A DNA stretch of 64,000 bases, taken from the NCBI RefSeq assembly GCF_016899425.1, contig NZ_CP045995.1:1426001-1490000 (forward strand), given 5' to 3'. Shown piece after piece: positions 8,668-19,016 of this stretch (the stretch's first letter is position 1; every line of letters starts with the position of its first letter). Made by a program: the position numbers and the translations under genes. Source of the stretch: Burkholderia sp. MS389. Its GTDB lineage: Bacteria; Pseudomonadota; Gammaproteobacteria; Burkholderiales; Burkholderiaceae. Under the pieces are notes generated by a model that saw only the letters and a list, made by a program, of their open reading frames with translations, was not told the DNA's origin and did no database searches.

Positions 8668-8696
8668 TTCAACAGCCGTAACTGTATAGGTATAAT
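8668..8696 (+). promoter_or_regulatory. Promoter for a probable leaderless HTH transcript
   Basis: A perfect TATAAT lies at 8691-8696 with TTCAAC at 8668-8673, 17 bases upstream. Transcription would start about 8703-8704, which is the ATG at 8704. If the TATAAT is used, the mRNA has no leader. An upstream ATG (8695) overlaps the box itself and could then not be used. Confidence 0.55.
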
Positions 8697-8703
8697 GCAT
8701 CGC

Positions 8704-9042
8704 ATGGAAGCCCCGGACCAAGATTTTCCCGTTCAAGACCTGTTGCGCCGCTTGATGGCAGACACACGCTCGTCCAGCGAAATTGCGCGACTTTCCGGGG
8801 TCAGCCAGCCAACCGTGTCGCGCCTTCGGCTGTCGAACGGGCGCCGGCTGCGCCGCAGCGCGCCATTCAACAAGCTATGCAGTTTCTATGGCGTCGATAC
8901 CGAGCCGTCGCGGCGCCGGTACAACGACCTGCTGCGCGACGCGATCGTCGACGCGTGGGACGGGTCGGACGAGCACGGGCGCGCGCTGCTGGTCGTGATT
9001 CAGGGGCTGAAGGGTTTGCAGGCGAAGGCGGACGACGGGTGA
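8704..9042 (+). CDS. Small helix-turn-helix protein
   Basis: A 112-residue protein with an N-terminal Xre/Cro-like HTH: SSEIARLSGVSQPTVSRLRL, about residues 22-41, has the expected helix-turn-helix spacing. The rest is basic and then acidic, ending in a short helix (LLVVIQGLKGLQ). It is divergent from the unknown 299-residue gene and probably controls it or itself. The ATG at 8704 coincides with the predicted transcription start, so it may be translated from a leaderless message. Confidence 0.75.
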   Translation: MEAPDQDFPVQDLLRRLMADTRSSSEIARLSGVSQPTVSRLRLSNGRRLRRSAPFNKLCSFYGVDTEPSRRRYNDLLRDAIVDAWDGSDEHGRALLVVIQGLKGLQAKADDG

Positions 9043-9060
9043 TGTCGCCAACGTGCCCGG

Positions 9061-9303
9061 TCATTCATCGGGATTGAACGGGATCGGCGCGCGCGCCCGC
9101 ATCGGCGACGGCGCGCCGTTTTCTACGTGTGTGGCGCAGCGGCTCGCCAGCGCCGCATCGCGCGCGGCAGCATCGAGGCGCGGATAGCCGCTGCCGGTCA
9201 CGACACGCGCGGCGACCACCCGGCCGGCCGCATCGGTTTCCAGTTCGACGAGCGCGGCGCCGTGTTCGCCCCTGCCGTCGTCCTGGCGGCGCCGCGTCAG
9301 CCG
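9061..9303 (-). pseudogene. TonB C-terminal domain remnant behind pqqE
   Basis: Directly after the pqqE stop, in the same frame, 80 codons remain open to a TGA at 9061-9063. The translated segment AALVELETDAAGRVVAARVV, then SGYPRLDAAARDAALA and a final APIPFNPDE, has the layout of a TonB C-terminal domain. No ATG, GTG or TTG lies before the domain start, so it cannot be expressed as an intact protein unless the pqqE UGA is read through. It is best seen as the 3' end of a decayed TonB-like gene. Confidence 0.5.
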
Positions 9304-10443
9304 TCAGCCGTCGCACGCCGCGCTGCATTGCGCGAGCGAATTCTCCTTGCTGCGAAAAACCAGCGGCTGCTCGTCACGCGGCGCGCGACGTCGCGCGAAC
9401 TGCACTGCCTGTTCGATCTGACCGTGATGAGCCGACTTCGCACACACCGGATCGGCTTCCTTCGGATCGCCGGCCAGCAGGTACGCCTGACACCGGCAAC
9501 CGCCGTGATCCGCATGCCGCTCGTCGCACGTGCGACACGGCTCGCGCATCCAGTCGTCGCCGCGAAATGCATTGAACGCATCGCTGTCGTACCAGATGTC
9601 CCGCAGCGAGCGATCGCGCACGTTCGGCAGCGCAAGCCCCGGCAGCGACCGCGCGGCATGGCACGGCAGCGCGGTGCCGTCCGGCGCGACGCCGAGGAAC
9701 ACCGAGCCCCAGCCGTTCATGCACGCCTTCGGGCGGCGCTCGAAATAGTCGGGCACGACGAACAGGATCTTGCAGCGCTCGCCGATCAGCTTCCGATAGC
9801 GGTTGACCGTGTCCTCGGCCTCGCGCACCTGCTCGACGGTCGGCATCAACTGGTCGCGATTGAGCATCGCCCAGCCGTAGTACTGCGTGTTCGCGAGTTC
9901 CAGGTAATCCGCGCCGAGATCGAGCGCCATCTCGATGATCTGCCCCACGTGCGGCAGGTTGTAGCGATGCAGCACGCAGTTGAGCACCATCGGGTAGCCA
10001 TGCGCCTTGATCAGCCGTGCGACGTCGCGCTTCAGTTCGAACGTGCGCGTGCTGGTCAGGAAATCGTTCAGCTCGCGCGTCGAATCCTGCAGCGACAACT
10101 GGATGTGGTCGAGCCCGGCGGCCTTGAGCCGCTCGATGCGCGCGACGTTCAGCCCGATGCCCGACGTGATCAGGTTCGTATAGAAGCCGAGCCCGCGCGC
10201 ATGCGCGACGAGCGTCTCGAGGTCGCCGCGCTGCAGCGGCTCGCCGCCCGAGAAGCCGATTTGCGCGGCGCCGAGCGCGCGCGCATCGCTGATGACCGTG
10301 CGCCACGCGTCGGTGTCGAGTTCCGCGCCGTGCGTCGCGAAGTCGACCGGGTTGTAGCAGAACGCGCAGTGCAGCGGGCAGCGGTACGTGAGTTCCGCGA
10401 GCAGCCACAGCGGCGCGGACGGATGGGGCGTGTCGGGTGTCAT
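9304..10443 (-). CDS. pqqE: PQQ biosynthesis radical SAM enzyme PqqE
   Basis: A 379-residue radical SAM/SPASM enzyme that makes the Glu-Tyr C-C crosslink in the PqqA peptide, the first committed step of PQQ synthesis. The SAM cluster motif CX3CX2C is seen as CPLHCAFC near residue 28. C-terminal Cys clusters (CMNGWGS, then CRTCDERHADHGGCRC, then DPVC) form the SPASM auxiliary clusters. The start at 10443 overlaps the pqqD stop region by a few bases, the usual order in pqqABCDE. PqqF/PqqG peptidases are not in this window. Confidence 0.96.
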   Translation of the reverse strand: MTPDTPHPSAPLWLLAELTYRCPLHCAFCYNPVDFATHGAELDTDAWRTVISDARALGAAQIGFSGGEPLQRGDLETLVAHARGLGFYTNLITSGIGLNVARIERLKAAGLDHIQLSLQDSTRELNDFLTSTRTFELKRDVARLIKAHGYPMVLNCVLHRYNLPHVGQIIEMALDLGADYLELANTQYYGWAMLNRDQLMPTVEQVREAEDTVNRYRKLIGERCKILFVVPDYFERRPKACMNGWGSVFLGVAPDGTALPCHAARSLPGLALPNVRDRSLRDIWYDSDAFNAFRGDDWMREPCRTCDERHADHGGCRCQAYLLAGDPKEADPVCAKSAHHGQIEQAVQFARRRAPRDEQPLVFRSKENSLAQCSAACDG

Positions 10444-10444
10444 G

Positions 10445-10726
10445 TCAGTCCAGCCAGCCGCGCAGTCGCGCATGATCGAGGAAACGGTAGACGTCGGTCG
10501 CGAGATCCGATTGCATGAACAGGCGCTCGAGCTCGCCGATGATGTCGTCCAGTTCGCGCGTGCCGTCGCAGCGCGCGAGAATCTCGCCGGCGCTCGGGTT
10601 GAGCTTGACCATGCCCTCCGGATAGAGCAGCACGTACGCATCCTGGGCCGCCTCCCATTGCAGGCGGTACATGCCCCTGAGGCAGGGGCGCAGCGGCACG
10701 CCGCTGGCGGCTTCGATCGCGTTCAT
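10445..10726 (-). CDS. pqqD: PqqA-binding chaperone PqqD
   Basis: A 93-residue RiPP-recognition (RRE-type) protein that binds the PqqA precursor and presents it to PqqE. Family features include [22 protein letters not shown] in the middle, followed by a helix with a terminal RGWLD. Its start overlaps the pqqC stop by 4 bases, so the genes are translationally coupled. The length is normal for the family (about 90 residues). Confidence 0.95.
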   Translation of the reverse strand: MNAIEAASGVPLRPCLRGMYRLQWEAAQDAYVLLYPEGMVKLNPSAGEILARCDGTRELDDIIGELERLFMQSDLATDVYRFLDHARLRGWLD

Positions 10727-11442
10727 AGGGGGTAGGCCTTTTCGACGGCGTCGAGCATCGACCACAGGATGTCGAGCTTGAATTGCAGAATGCCGAGCGC
10801 GCGCTGCTGCGCGTCCGGTGTCGTGAAATGCTGCAGCGTGACCACGAGCCCATGCTCGACGTCGCGCTGCGCGAGCGGCACGCGGCTGCGAAAGTAATGC
10901 AGCCCGGCCGGCTCGATCCACGGGTAATGCGACGGCCAGCCCGCGAGCCGGTCGAGATGGATCTGCGGCGCGAACATCTCGGTCAGCGACGAGCACACCG
11001 CTTCCTGCCACGGCGCGCGCCGCGCGAAGTTCACGTACGCGTCCACCGCGAAACGCACGCCGGGCAGCACGTGTTCGAGCGACCACAGCTCGTCACGCGT
11101 CAGACCGCATGCCTCGCCGAGCCGCACCCACGCCTCGATGCCGCCTTCGTTGTCGCCCTGCCCGTCGTGGTCGATCAGCCGCTGGATCCAGCGGCGCCGC
11201 GTTTCGCGGTCGGGGCAGTTCGACAGGATCGCCGCATCCTTGAGCGGGATGCAGATCTGGTAATAGAAGCGGTTCGCGACCCAGCCGCGGATCTGCGTGG
11301 GCGAACAGGCGCCGCTGTTGAGCCGCCGGTTGAACGGATGATGGATGTGATAGCGCGATTCGAGCGCACGCAGGCGCGCCTCGAATTCGGTCGCGGTCCA
11401 GGGCGTCGCGTGCAACGCCGTAGCGGGGATCGGTGCGTTCAT
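10723..11442 (-). CDS. pqqC: Pyrroloquinoline-quinone synthase PqqC
   Basis: A 239-residue cofactor-less oxidase that carries out the last ring closure and eight-electron oxidation to PQQ. Characteristic segments are YHIHHPFN near residue 31, the [15 protein letters not shown] helix and [14 protein letters not shown] about residues 92-105, which lines the active site. The length is typical of the family. Its start lies 2 bases beyond the pqqB stop on the minus strand, consistent with one operon. Confidence 0.96.
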   Translation of the reverse strand: MNAPIPATALHATPWTATEFEARLRALESRYHIHHPFNRRLNSGACSPTQIRGWVANRFYYQICIPLKDAAILSNCPDRETRRRWIQRLIDHDGQGDNEGGIEAWVRLGEACGLTRDELWSLEHVLPGVRFAVDAYVNFARRAPWQEAVCSSLTEMFAPQIHLDRLAGWPSHYPWIEPAGLHYFRSRVPLAQRDVEHGLVVTLQHFTTPDAQQRALGILQFKLDILWSMLDAVEKAYPL

Positions 11443-11444
11443 CG

Positions 11445-12368
11445 TCAGACCTGGAATTGCATGCCGTCGTGCGCGACGTCGATGCCGTGCGCGCGCAGGT
11501 GCGCGTGCTCGACGGAATGCGGATCGAGAATCGGGTTCGTGTTGTTGATGTGCGTGAGCACCTTGCGCGTGCGCGCGGGCAGCGTGTCGAGCCAGTCGAT
11601 CATGCCGGGCCGCCCGGGTTCCGCGCACTGCGCGAGATGTCCCATGTCGGCCGCGTGCTTGCCCGACAGGCCGAGATCGATCATCTCGGTGCCGGTCCAG
11701 AACGTGCCGTCCACCAGCACGAGATCGACGCCGTCCATGGCCGCACGTACCTCGTCGGTGACCGACGCGAGCCCCGGCGCATAGAACGCGCGCCGCCCGC
11801 TCGCGACGTCTTCGATCGACAGCGCGATGTTGTCGCCGGGCGCGGCCGACGCGCGTCGCGGCGAATAAGGCGGCGGCTTGCTGTCGACGGCGAGCGCGGT
11901 GAAACGGATCCCGCTCGCGGCCGGCACCGCGAACGGCTCGCCGGGCACGATCGTGTGCGCGGCCACGCCGCAGTAATGGCCGAGCAGCGGCACGAGCGGC
12001 AAGCCGGTCGACAGGTCGTCGAGCACCGGCGCGCTCGCGTAAAGCGGCAGCGGCGTCGAACGCTCGCGCAGCATCAGCAGGCCCGTCACGTGATCGATCT
12101 GCGCGTCGCACAGCACCACGGCGGCAATGCCGCTGTCGCGAATCGCGCGCGCCGGTTGCAGGTCCGGATCCGCGCGCAACTGGGAAAGGATGTCGGGCGA
12201 CGCGTTGACGAGGACCCAGTCGACGCCGTCGTCGCTGACCGCGATCGACGACTGCGTGCGCGGCAGCACATGGCCGCTTCCGCTGCGCGCACGGCGGCAG
12301 TTCGCGCAATTGCAGTTCCATTGCGGCAGCCCGCCGCCGGCTCCCGAGCCGAGTATCTTGATCTTCAT
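11445..12368 (-). CDS. pqqB: PQQ biosynthesis protein PqqB
   Basis: A 307-residue metallo-beta-lactamase-fold protein, proposed to hydroxylate the crosslinked Glu-Tyr intermediate. The N-terminal structural zinc site WNCNCANCR (about residue 17), the [10 protein letters not shown] segment and [11 protein letters not shown] (variant of the HxHxDH motif) are present, as is GTFWTGTEM later. Start ATG at 12368. It lies about 60 bases after the short pqqA gene. Confidence 0.95.
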   Translation of the reverse strand: MKIKILGSGAGGGLPQWNCNCANCRRARSGSGHVLPRTQSSIAVSDDGVDWVLVNASPDILSQLRADPDLQPARAIRDSGIAAVVLCDAQIDHVTGLLMLRERSTPLPLYASAPVLDDLSTGLPLVPLLGHYCGVAAHTIVPGEPFAVPAASGIRFTALAVDSKPPPYSPRRASAAPGDNIALSIEDVASGRRAFYAPGLASVTDEVRAAMDGVDLVLVDGTFWTGTEMIDLGLSGKHAADMGHLAQCAEPGRPGMIDWLDTLPARTRKVLTHINNTNPILDPHSVEHAHLRAHGIDVAHDGMQFQV

Positions 12369-12428
12369 GGCGTCAGCTCCCGAGGCCGCCCGCGCCGATC
12401 ACGGCGAAACGGGCGGCACGCACGGCGA

Positions 12429-12503
12429 TCAGCGGTTGGCGATGTACATCGTGATTTCGAAGCCGAAACGCAGGTCGGTGTAAGACGGTGTCGTCCACTG
12501 CAT
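12429..12503 (-). CDS. pqqA: PQQ precursor peptide PqqA
   Basis: A 24-residue ribosomal peptide, [20 protein letters not shown] followed by IANR. The Glu-x-x-x-Tyr pair (E16 and Y20) supplies all carbon and nitrogen atoms of PQQ. AGGAGAC lies 6 bases before the ATG. It is first in pqqABCDE, with a sigma-54 type promoter about 95 bases upstream. A gene this short is often missed in automated calls. Confidence 0.97.
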   Translation of the reverse strand: MQWTTPSYTDLRFGFEITMYIANR

Positions 12504-12597
12504 GGTGTGTCTCCTGTCTGAATTGATGAGTCGATGAGTCGATGCGTTGCTGGATGAATCGAACGACCGCGGCAATCGAGCGGTCGGTTTCTATTCA

Positions 12598-12612
12598 GCA
12601 AGGAGCGTGCCG
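12598..12612 (-). promoter_or_regulatory. Sigma-54 type -24/-12 promoter of pqqABCDE
   Basis: Read on the minus strand the boxes are CGGCACG-CTCC-TTGC against the consensus TGGCACG-N4-TTGC; only the first base differs. The invariant GG and GC are present at correct spacing. Transcription would begin about 12586, leaving a leader of about 80 bases before pqqA. Confidence 0.7.
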
Positions 12613-12742
12613 AAGCCGCTTTTCGGCGGCCCGGCGGCGGTAGACGGCCATCATCCGGGCATCGCGGCGGAATCCTTACGAATAGCCGACACGATTCGCG
12701 CGAATGCGTTCCGCCACCCCGGCGGAACGCTGTCCGCGCGTG

Positions 12743-12800
12743 GTCACAGGTGTTGAATCGTTGAACACCGGTGTTGCAACTTGACACACCGGCTGTGACA
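12743..12800. promoter_or_regulatory. Two abutting 21-bp dyads upstream of pqqA (probable UAS)
   Basis: Sites at 12749-12769 and 12770-12790 both fit GGTGT-N11-ACACC and touch end to end. They are bracketed by GTCACA (12743-12748) and TGTGAC (12794-12799), a further inverted pair. They lie roughly 140-180 bases upstream of the -24 box, the usual range for enhancer sites of a sigma-54 activator, and immediately beside the activator gene. Confidence 0.65.
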
Positions 12801-12824
12801 GGTCGCGCGCAGCGCGACGGCGCG

Positions 12825-14873
<2,049 letters not shown>

Positions 14874-15185
14874 TGTCTCCTCCGGGGGATCCTTCCGGTC
14901 AACTGCCGGACTCTTTGCCGTCATTGCAAGCAAGCATCGGGCCACGCGAGCGCCGCGCGATAAATTGAAAGGACGATGTAATGAATCATCCGGGCGCGGC
15001 CGGGCGTGTCGTGTCGCGTCGCGCGACGGGCAGGCCTTCGTGATACCGCGAATTCCCGACGCGTGACTACCCGTGCGAATCCGGATCCTCGCGGCTGGCG
15101 CGTTTCTGGCTTCATCGCAGAACCCATCCGGCCGCTGCCCGGCCGCGTGACGGTTGCCTTCCGATTCCGCCCGAACCCTATCGAC
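14874..15185. other. Divergent intergenic region, no gene seen
   Basis: This gap separates the sigma-54 activator (minus) from the hydrolase (plus). The AT-rich patch at about 14960-14990 is the likely place for promoters, but no clear -35/-10 pair was found. No sigma-54 boxes and no copy of the GGTGT-N11-ACACC dyad were seen here. Confidence 0.4.
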
Positions 15186-16202
15186 ATGACGCGTCGCCCG
15201 ATTCGATCCACGCCATCGCCTGCCATGCGGGCCTTGCCCGACGCATCGACGTCACCGCCCACGCCCGTTCGCCGACACCTGCACCGGGACGCGCAATCGA
15301 TCGCGTTCGCCGTGGCCGGCGCCGCGCAAGGCCATCCGGTCGTCGTACTGCACGGCGGGCCCGGCAGCGGCAGCCAGGCCGGCATCCTGCGGCTGTTCGA
15401 CCTTGCCCGCGTGCGCGTCGTGCTCGTCGACCAGCGCGGCGCGGGCGCGTCGACACCGCGCGGCGGCACGCGTCACAACGACACCGCGCGGCTGATCGCG
15501 GATCTCGAAGCGGTGCGCGAACAGCTCGGCATCGCACGCTGGGGCGTCGTCGGCGGATCGTGGGGCGCCGCGCTCGCGCTCGCATATGCAGGCACGCATC
15601 CGGAGCGGGTGACGGGCGTCGTGCTGCGCGGCCTGTTCCTGACGTCGCCACGCGAAGTCCGTGGACTCTTCGTGACGTCCCGCACGCGCGCGCCGCGCGA
15701 ATGGCGGCGCCTGCATGCCGCGGCCGGCGGCGGCCGGCCGGAGCGACTGCTGTCGCGCTGCGCTGCGGGGCTGCGCCGCGGCGCGAGCACAACCCGGCAG
15801 CGCATAGTCGCGCTCGCGTGGCACGCATACGAAAACGCGATCCTCGCATCAGTACGCACACGCCGCTCGCCCGTGCGCCCGATTCGGTCCCAGAAGACCG
15901 TCGGCCGGCTGATCGACAAATACCGGATCCAGGCGCACTACCTGCAACACGATTGCTGGCTCGGCGAGCGCCGCGTACTCGCGCTCGCGCGACGGGCCGC
16001 ACTGGCCCACGTGCCGCTGTTCGCCGCGCACGGGATGGACGATCCCGTTTGCCCGGTCGGCAACGTCGAGCGCCTCGCGCGCGCCGTGCCCGACGCGACA
16101 ATCGAACGCGTGAAGGCCGGGCATCTGGCAAGCGATCCCGCATTGGCGCGCAGCGTCGCCCGCGCCGTGAATGCGATGTTCGCGACGGTGCCGTTCACGT
16201 GA
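15186..16202 (+). CDS. Alpha/beta hydrolase, proline iminopeptidase-like
   Basis: A 338-residue cytoplasmic alpha/beta hydrolase of the proline iminopeptidase/prolyl aminopeptidase branch (S33). HGGPGSGSQ is the oxyanion loop, GGSWGAALALAYA carries the Ser nucleophile, GMDDPVCP the Asp and VKAGHLA the His region. The cap domain is Arg-rich and deviates from classical Pip enzymes, so the true substrate is uncertain. The ATG at 15186 is chosen because upstream sequence is low quality. It is convergent with the TonB receptor gene. Confidence 0.75.
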   Translation: MTRRPIRSTPSPAMRALPDASTSPPTPVRRHLHRDAQSIAFAVAGAAQGHPVVVLHGGPGSGSQAGILRLFDLARVRVVLVDQRGAGASTPRGGTRHNDTARLIADLEAVREQLGIARWGVVGGSWGAALALAYAGTHPERVTGVVLRGLFLTSPREVRGLFVTSRTRAPREWRRLHAAAGGGRPERLLSRCAAGLRRGASTTRQRIVALAWHAYENAILASVRTRRSPVRPIRSQKTVGRLIDKYRIQAHYLQHDCWLGERRVLALARRAALAHVPLFAAHGMDDPVCPVGNVERLARAVPDATIERVKAGHLASDPALARSVARAVNAMFATVPFT

Positions 16203-16256
16203 CGACCCGGCGCTCGTTCGTGTCGCGACGGGACCGCACACGCAGCCGCATCACGC

Positions 16257-18584
16257 TCAATCCCACGCATAGCGCATGCCGACCCACGCGCCGCGCGGCG
16301 CGCCCGGCCCGACGAACTGCTCGTTCACCGGATTGGCGCCGTCGAACGTATGGTTCGCCCCGTTGAAGAAATTCTGGCCCAGTGCGCCGAAGCTCGCGTA
16401 GCGCTTGTCGAACAGGTTCGTCACGCTCGCGAACACCTCGAACCGCTTCGTGACCCGGTAACGCATGTCGAGATCGACCAGCACGTAGCCGGCGATCCGG
16501 CCGTTCACGTCGCCGTTGTTCTCGTCGCCGCGCGCGTACACGCCGCTACGCCACACGACGTTCGCGCCGATGTCCCACGCGGACGTCGCCGCATAGTCGA
16601 GCCGCAGTTTCACCGTATGCGCGGGAATGCCGGGGATGCGGTCGCCCGGCTTGACCGTCACGTTGCCGTTCGCGTCGGCCGCCGAATTGGCGGGGCTGTG
16701 TTCGGTCCACGACGATCGGTAGGTCGCATCGACATGGCTGTACGACAGCCCGACACCGAGCGGGCCGAACCGCGTGCGGCCGGCGAGCTCGATCCCCTGC
16801 CGCCGCGTATCGCCGACGTTGCGGAAGTAGCCCTGCGCGCTGGCCGGGCTGCTGATGAACTGGATGTCGTCGGTCAGCGTCGTGCGGTAGGCCGCGGCGC
16901 TCCAGGTCGTCGCCGTGCCGATGCGACCGCGCACGCCGGCTTCGAACGTCTTCGAGATCACCGGCTTGAGCGCCGGGTCGGCGATGAAGTCGTTCGGCAG
17001 CGAACACGGCGCGGCCGGGTCCGCGCACGCGAGTTCGATCGCGGTCGGCGAACGCATGCCTTCGTTGTAGGCCGCATACGCGGTGAAGCCCGCGACCGGG
17101 TTCCAGTTGAGCCCGACCGCCGGGTTGAAGCGCGAGAACACATGGGTGCCGTCGAGTAGCGGCTGCACGCCGCTCTCGTCGCCGATCTGCGCTTTCGACC
17201 AGTCGTAGCGGCCCGACAGCGTCAGCGTCCAGTGCGGCGTCAGCGACAGCGCGTCGCTCAAGTACACGCCGACATTCGCGTTGCGCGTCTTCGCGCTGGT
17301 CCGCGGGACGAAATCGCCGATGCCGATCGCCGCGCGCGCGTCGGTGAAAGACGCGTCCTGCGATGAGGCAACGTAGCTCGAGTTCGCGACATCGGCCGAG
17401 ACGCCCGCGACCAGCCGGTTCGCCATCCCGCCGAGCTTGCCGAGCAGCGTGAGCTGCACGCTGCCGCCGTAGCTGTCGGTGACGATCGTCGATTGCGCGT
17501 TGCTGCCCTGCATCGTGTCGACCGTGCCATCGTCGTCCACCGATCCGTAATCCGTATTGTTGTTGCTGCTCGTGTTGACGTTGCGCAGGTGCCGGTAGTA
17601 CGCATTGCCGCTCAGCTCGACGTCTTCGCCGAAAAAGCGCTCGCCCGACAGCGTCAGGTAGCCCGCGCTGTTGCGGTTCCGGTCCGGATACGTATATGCC
17701 TGCTTCCGGTTGTCGAGGAACGAGCGCGGGATCGTCTGGGTGCCGGACAGCGTGTTGTCCGCGCCGCCTGCGGCGATCGACAGCGTCGTGTCCGCATCCG
17801 TGTAGCGCAGCTTGCCGAACGCCTGCCGCACGCGGCTCGCGTTATGGTCGGCCCAGCCACCGTCGTTCGCGACGTTTGCAGTCGCGTAATAGTCCAGATT
17901 CGAGCCGATCGTCCCGCCCTGCTCGACGCTGGCGGTCTTGCGGCCCCATGAGCCGCCCGACACCTCCGCTTCGCCGCCCGGGCTCGACCTGCCGTTCTTC
18001 GTCGTGATCGCGAGCGCACCGCCGAGCGTGTTGAGCCCGTACACCGGGTTGGAGCCCGGAATCAGCTGCACGCGGTCGATCGCCTGCGTGGGCAGGATGT
18101 CCCAGTTCACGACGTCGCCGAACGGCTCGTTCACGCGCACGCCGTCGACGAACACCGACAGCCCCTGCGGCGTGCCGAGCAGCGGCGACGCGGTGAAGCC
18201 GCGATAGTTGACGTCCGTCTGGTACGGGTTGCCCTGCGCATCCGAGATCGTCACGCTCTGCAGGTTCGCCGCGAAGAAATCGGCGAGCGTCGCGCGGTGC
18301 TGCACGTCGAGTTCCGCCGCACGCACCGTCTGCACGTTCGCCGGCACCTCCGACAACGGCGTGCCGATCCCGAGCAGCGGCGTCGTGCCGACGACGACCA
18401 CCGCGGGCAGCACGATGGCCGGCTCGGGTGGCGCGATCGCACTGCCGTCGGCCTGCTGCGCGCGCACGCTGCCGGGCGGCAGGCCGAACAGCGCCAGCGC
18501 GCCGACGGTCGTGCCGATGCATCGCGCACGCCGGCCGCGCCGCGTCGCGCCGGCGCGCACGGCGCCATTTGGTCTCCTGATCAT
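16257..18584 (-). CDS. TonB-dependent outer-membrane receptor
   Basis: A 775-residue receptor. A long signal peptide ends near VRAQ, followed by a plug domain (SVTISDAQGNPYQTDVNYRG region, then GGALAITTKNGR) and a 22-strand barrel with repeated aromatic strands; it ends GMRYAWD with an aromatic residue two from the end. It imports a scarce ligand across the outer membrane using TonB. GGAGAC before the ATG at 18584 fixes the start. It is divergent from the PQQ dehydrogenase and shares its regulatory region, which makes a role in metal (possibly lanthanide), metallophore or PQQ uptake plausible; the ligand is not visible in the sequence. Confidence 0.9.
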   Translation of the reverse strand: MIRRPNGAVRAGATRRGRRARCIGTTVGALALFGLPPGSVRAQQADGSAIAPPEPAIVLPAVVVVGTTPLLGIGTPLSEVPANVQTVRAAELDVQHRATLADFFAANLQSVTISDAQGNPYQTDVNYRGFTASPLLGTPQGLSVFVDGVRVNEPFGDVVNWDILPTQAIDRVQLIPGSNPVYGLNTLGGALAITTKNGRSSPGGEAEVSGGSWGRKTASVEQGGTIGSNLDYYATANVANDGGWADHNASRVRQAFGKLRYTDADTTLSIAAGGADNTLSGTQTIPRSFLDNRKQAYTYPDRNRNSAGYLTLSGERFFGEDVELSGNAYYRHLRNVNTSSNNNTDYGSVDDDGTVDTMQGSNAQSTIVTDSYGGSVQLTLLGKLGGMANRLVAGVSADVANSSYVASSQDASFTDARAAIGIGDFVPRTSAKTRNANVGVYLSDALSLTPHWTLTLSGRYDWSKAQIGDESGVQPLLDGTHVFSRFNPAVGLNWNPVAGFTAYAAYNEGMRSPTAIELACADPAAPCSLPNDFIADPALKPVISKTFEAGVRGRIGTATTWSAAAYRTTLTDDIQFISSPASAQGYFRNVGDTRRQGIELAGRTRFGPLGVGLSYSHVDATYRSSWTEHSPANSAADANGNVTVKPGDRIPGIPAHTVKLRLDYAATSAWDIGANVVWRSGVYARGDENNGDVNGRIAGYVLVDLDMRYRVTKRFEVFASVTNLFDKRYASFGALGQNFFNGANHTFDGANPVNEQFVGPGAPRGAWVGMRYAWD

Positions 18585-18660
18585 TCCGTTGTCTCCGCAC
18601 TTGTTTTCCGCCGGGCCGCGCGATGCACCGCGCGGCGCCGGGTTGTCGCGAAGCCTGCGT

Positions 18661-18675
18661 GCGAGAACCGTGCCA
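18661..18675 (-). promoter_or_regulatory. Sigma-54 type promoter of the TonB receptor
   Basis: On the minus strand the boxes read TGGCACG-GTTC-TCGC. The -24 box is perfect; the -12 box has one mismatch (TCGC for TTGC) but keeps the essential GC. Transcription would start about 65 bases before the receptor ATG. Confidence 0.5.
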
Positions 18676-18769
18676 GCGCCGCGAGCGCAAGCGGTGCCCG
18701 CCGCGTCGCCCCTCGCTTTGCGAAACGCATGCGTTCGGCCGATGTCCCGCTGTTCTACGGACTGCGCCA

Positions 18770-18822
18770 CCTGTCATGTTTGGCAACACTTCCCGCGCGA
18801 CGGTGTACCTGAATGCAACACC
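18770..18822. promoter_or_regulatory. Dyads between the facing sigma-54 promoters (probable UAS)
   Basis: The site 18802-18822 fits GGTGT-N11-ACACC exactly, the same rule as the two sites before pqqA. A weaker copy, CCTGT-N11-ACACT, lies at 18770-18790, its start 32 bases away, about three helical turns. Both are about 90-140 bases from each of the two -24 boxes. Confidence 0.6.
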
Positions 18823-18872
18823 TGCGCCGACGCCACGGCGCGGGTCGTCGATCGGCCCATCGCAAGCGATAC

Positions 18873-18896
18873 GCCGGTGTGCCGCGCCACACCGGC
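18873..18896. repeat. 9-bp inverted repeat near the dehydrogenase promoter
   Basis: GCCGGTGTG (18873-18881) and CACACCGGC (18888-18896) form a perfect inverted repeat with a 6-base spacer, 12 bases upstream of the -24 box. It shares GGTGT/ACACC with the nearby dyads but the spacing is 8, not 11. It may be a variant site or an unrelated hairpin. Confidence 0.35.
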
Positions 18897-18908
18897 TTCC
18901 TGCCGCGA

Positions 18909-18923
18909 TGGCATGCGATTTGC
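18909..18923 (+). promoter_or_regulatory. Sigma-54 type promoter of the PQQ dehydrogenase
   Basis: TGGCATG-CGAT-TTGC matches TGGCACG-N4-TTGC with one change in the -24 box. Spacing is exact. Transcription would start about 18935, giving a leader of about 80 bases. Confidence 0.7.
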
Positions 18924-19016
18924 GTGACGGGCAGTGCACTCGGCCCGGAAACCCCAACCGTGCCGGCGCGACGAATCGTTCGCGGCGGTGCGACCACAAT
19001 GACCCAGGAGACAACC

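Larger units (their letters stand above)
12504..12824. other. pqq regulatory region (no gene)
   Basis: A 320-base gap between pqqA and the 3' end of the sigma-54 activator gene. It contains the pqqA sigma-54 boxes at 12598-12612 and a cluster of dyads at 12743-12800. No credible coding frame was seen. A short GC-poor patch lies around 12500-12600. Confidence 0.7.
18585..19016. other. Shared regulatory region of receptor and dehydrogenase
   Basis: This 430-base gap holds two facing sigma-54 type promoters (18661-18675 minus and 18909-18923 plus) and, between them, the dyads at 18770-18822 and an inverted repeat at 18873-18896. No credible gene was seen. Confidence 0.7.
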
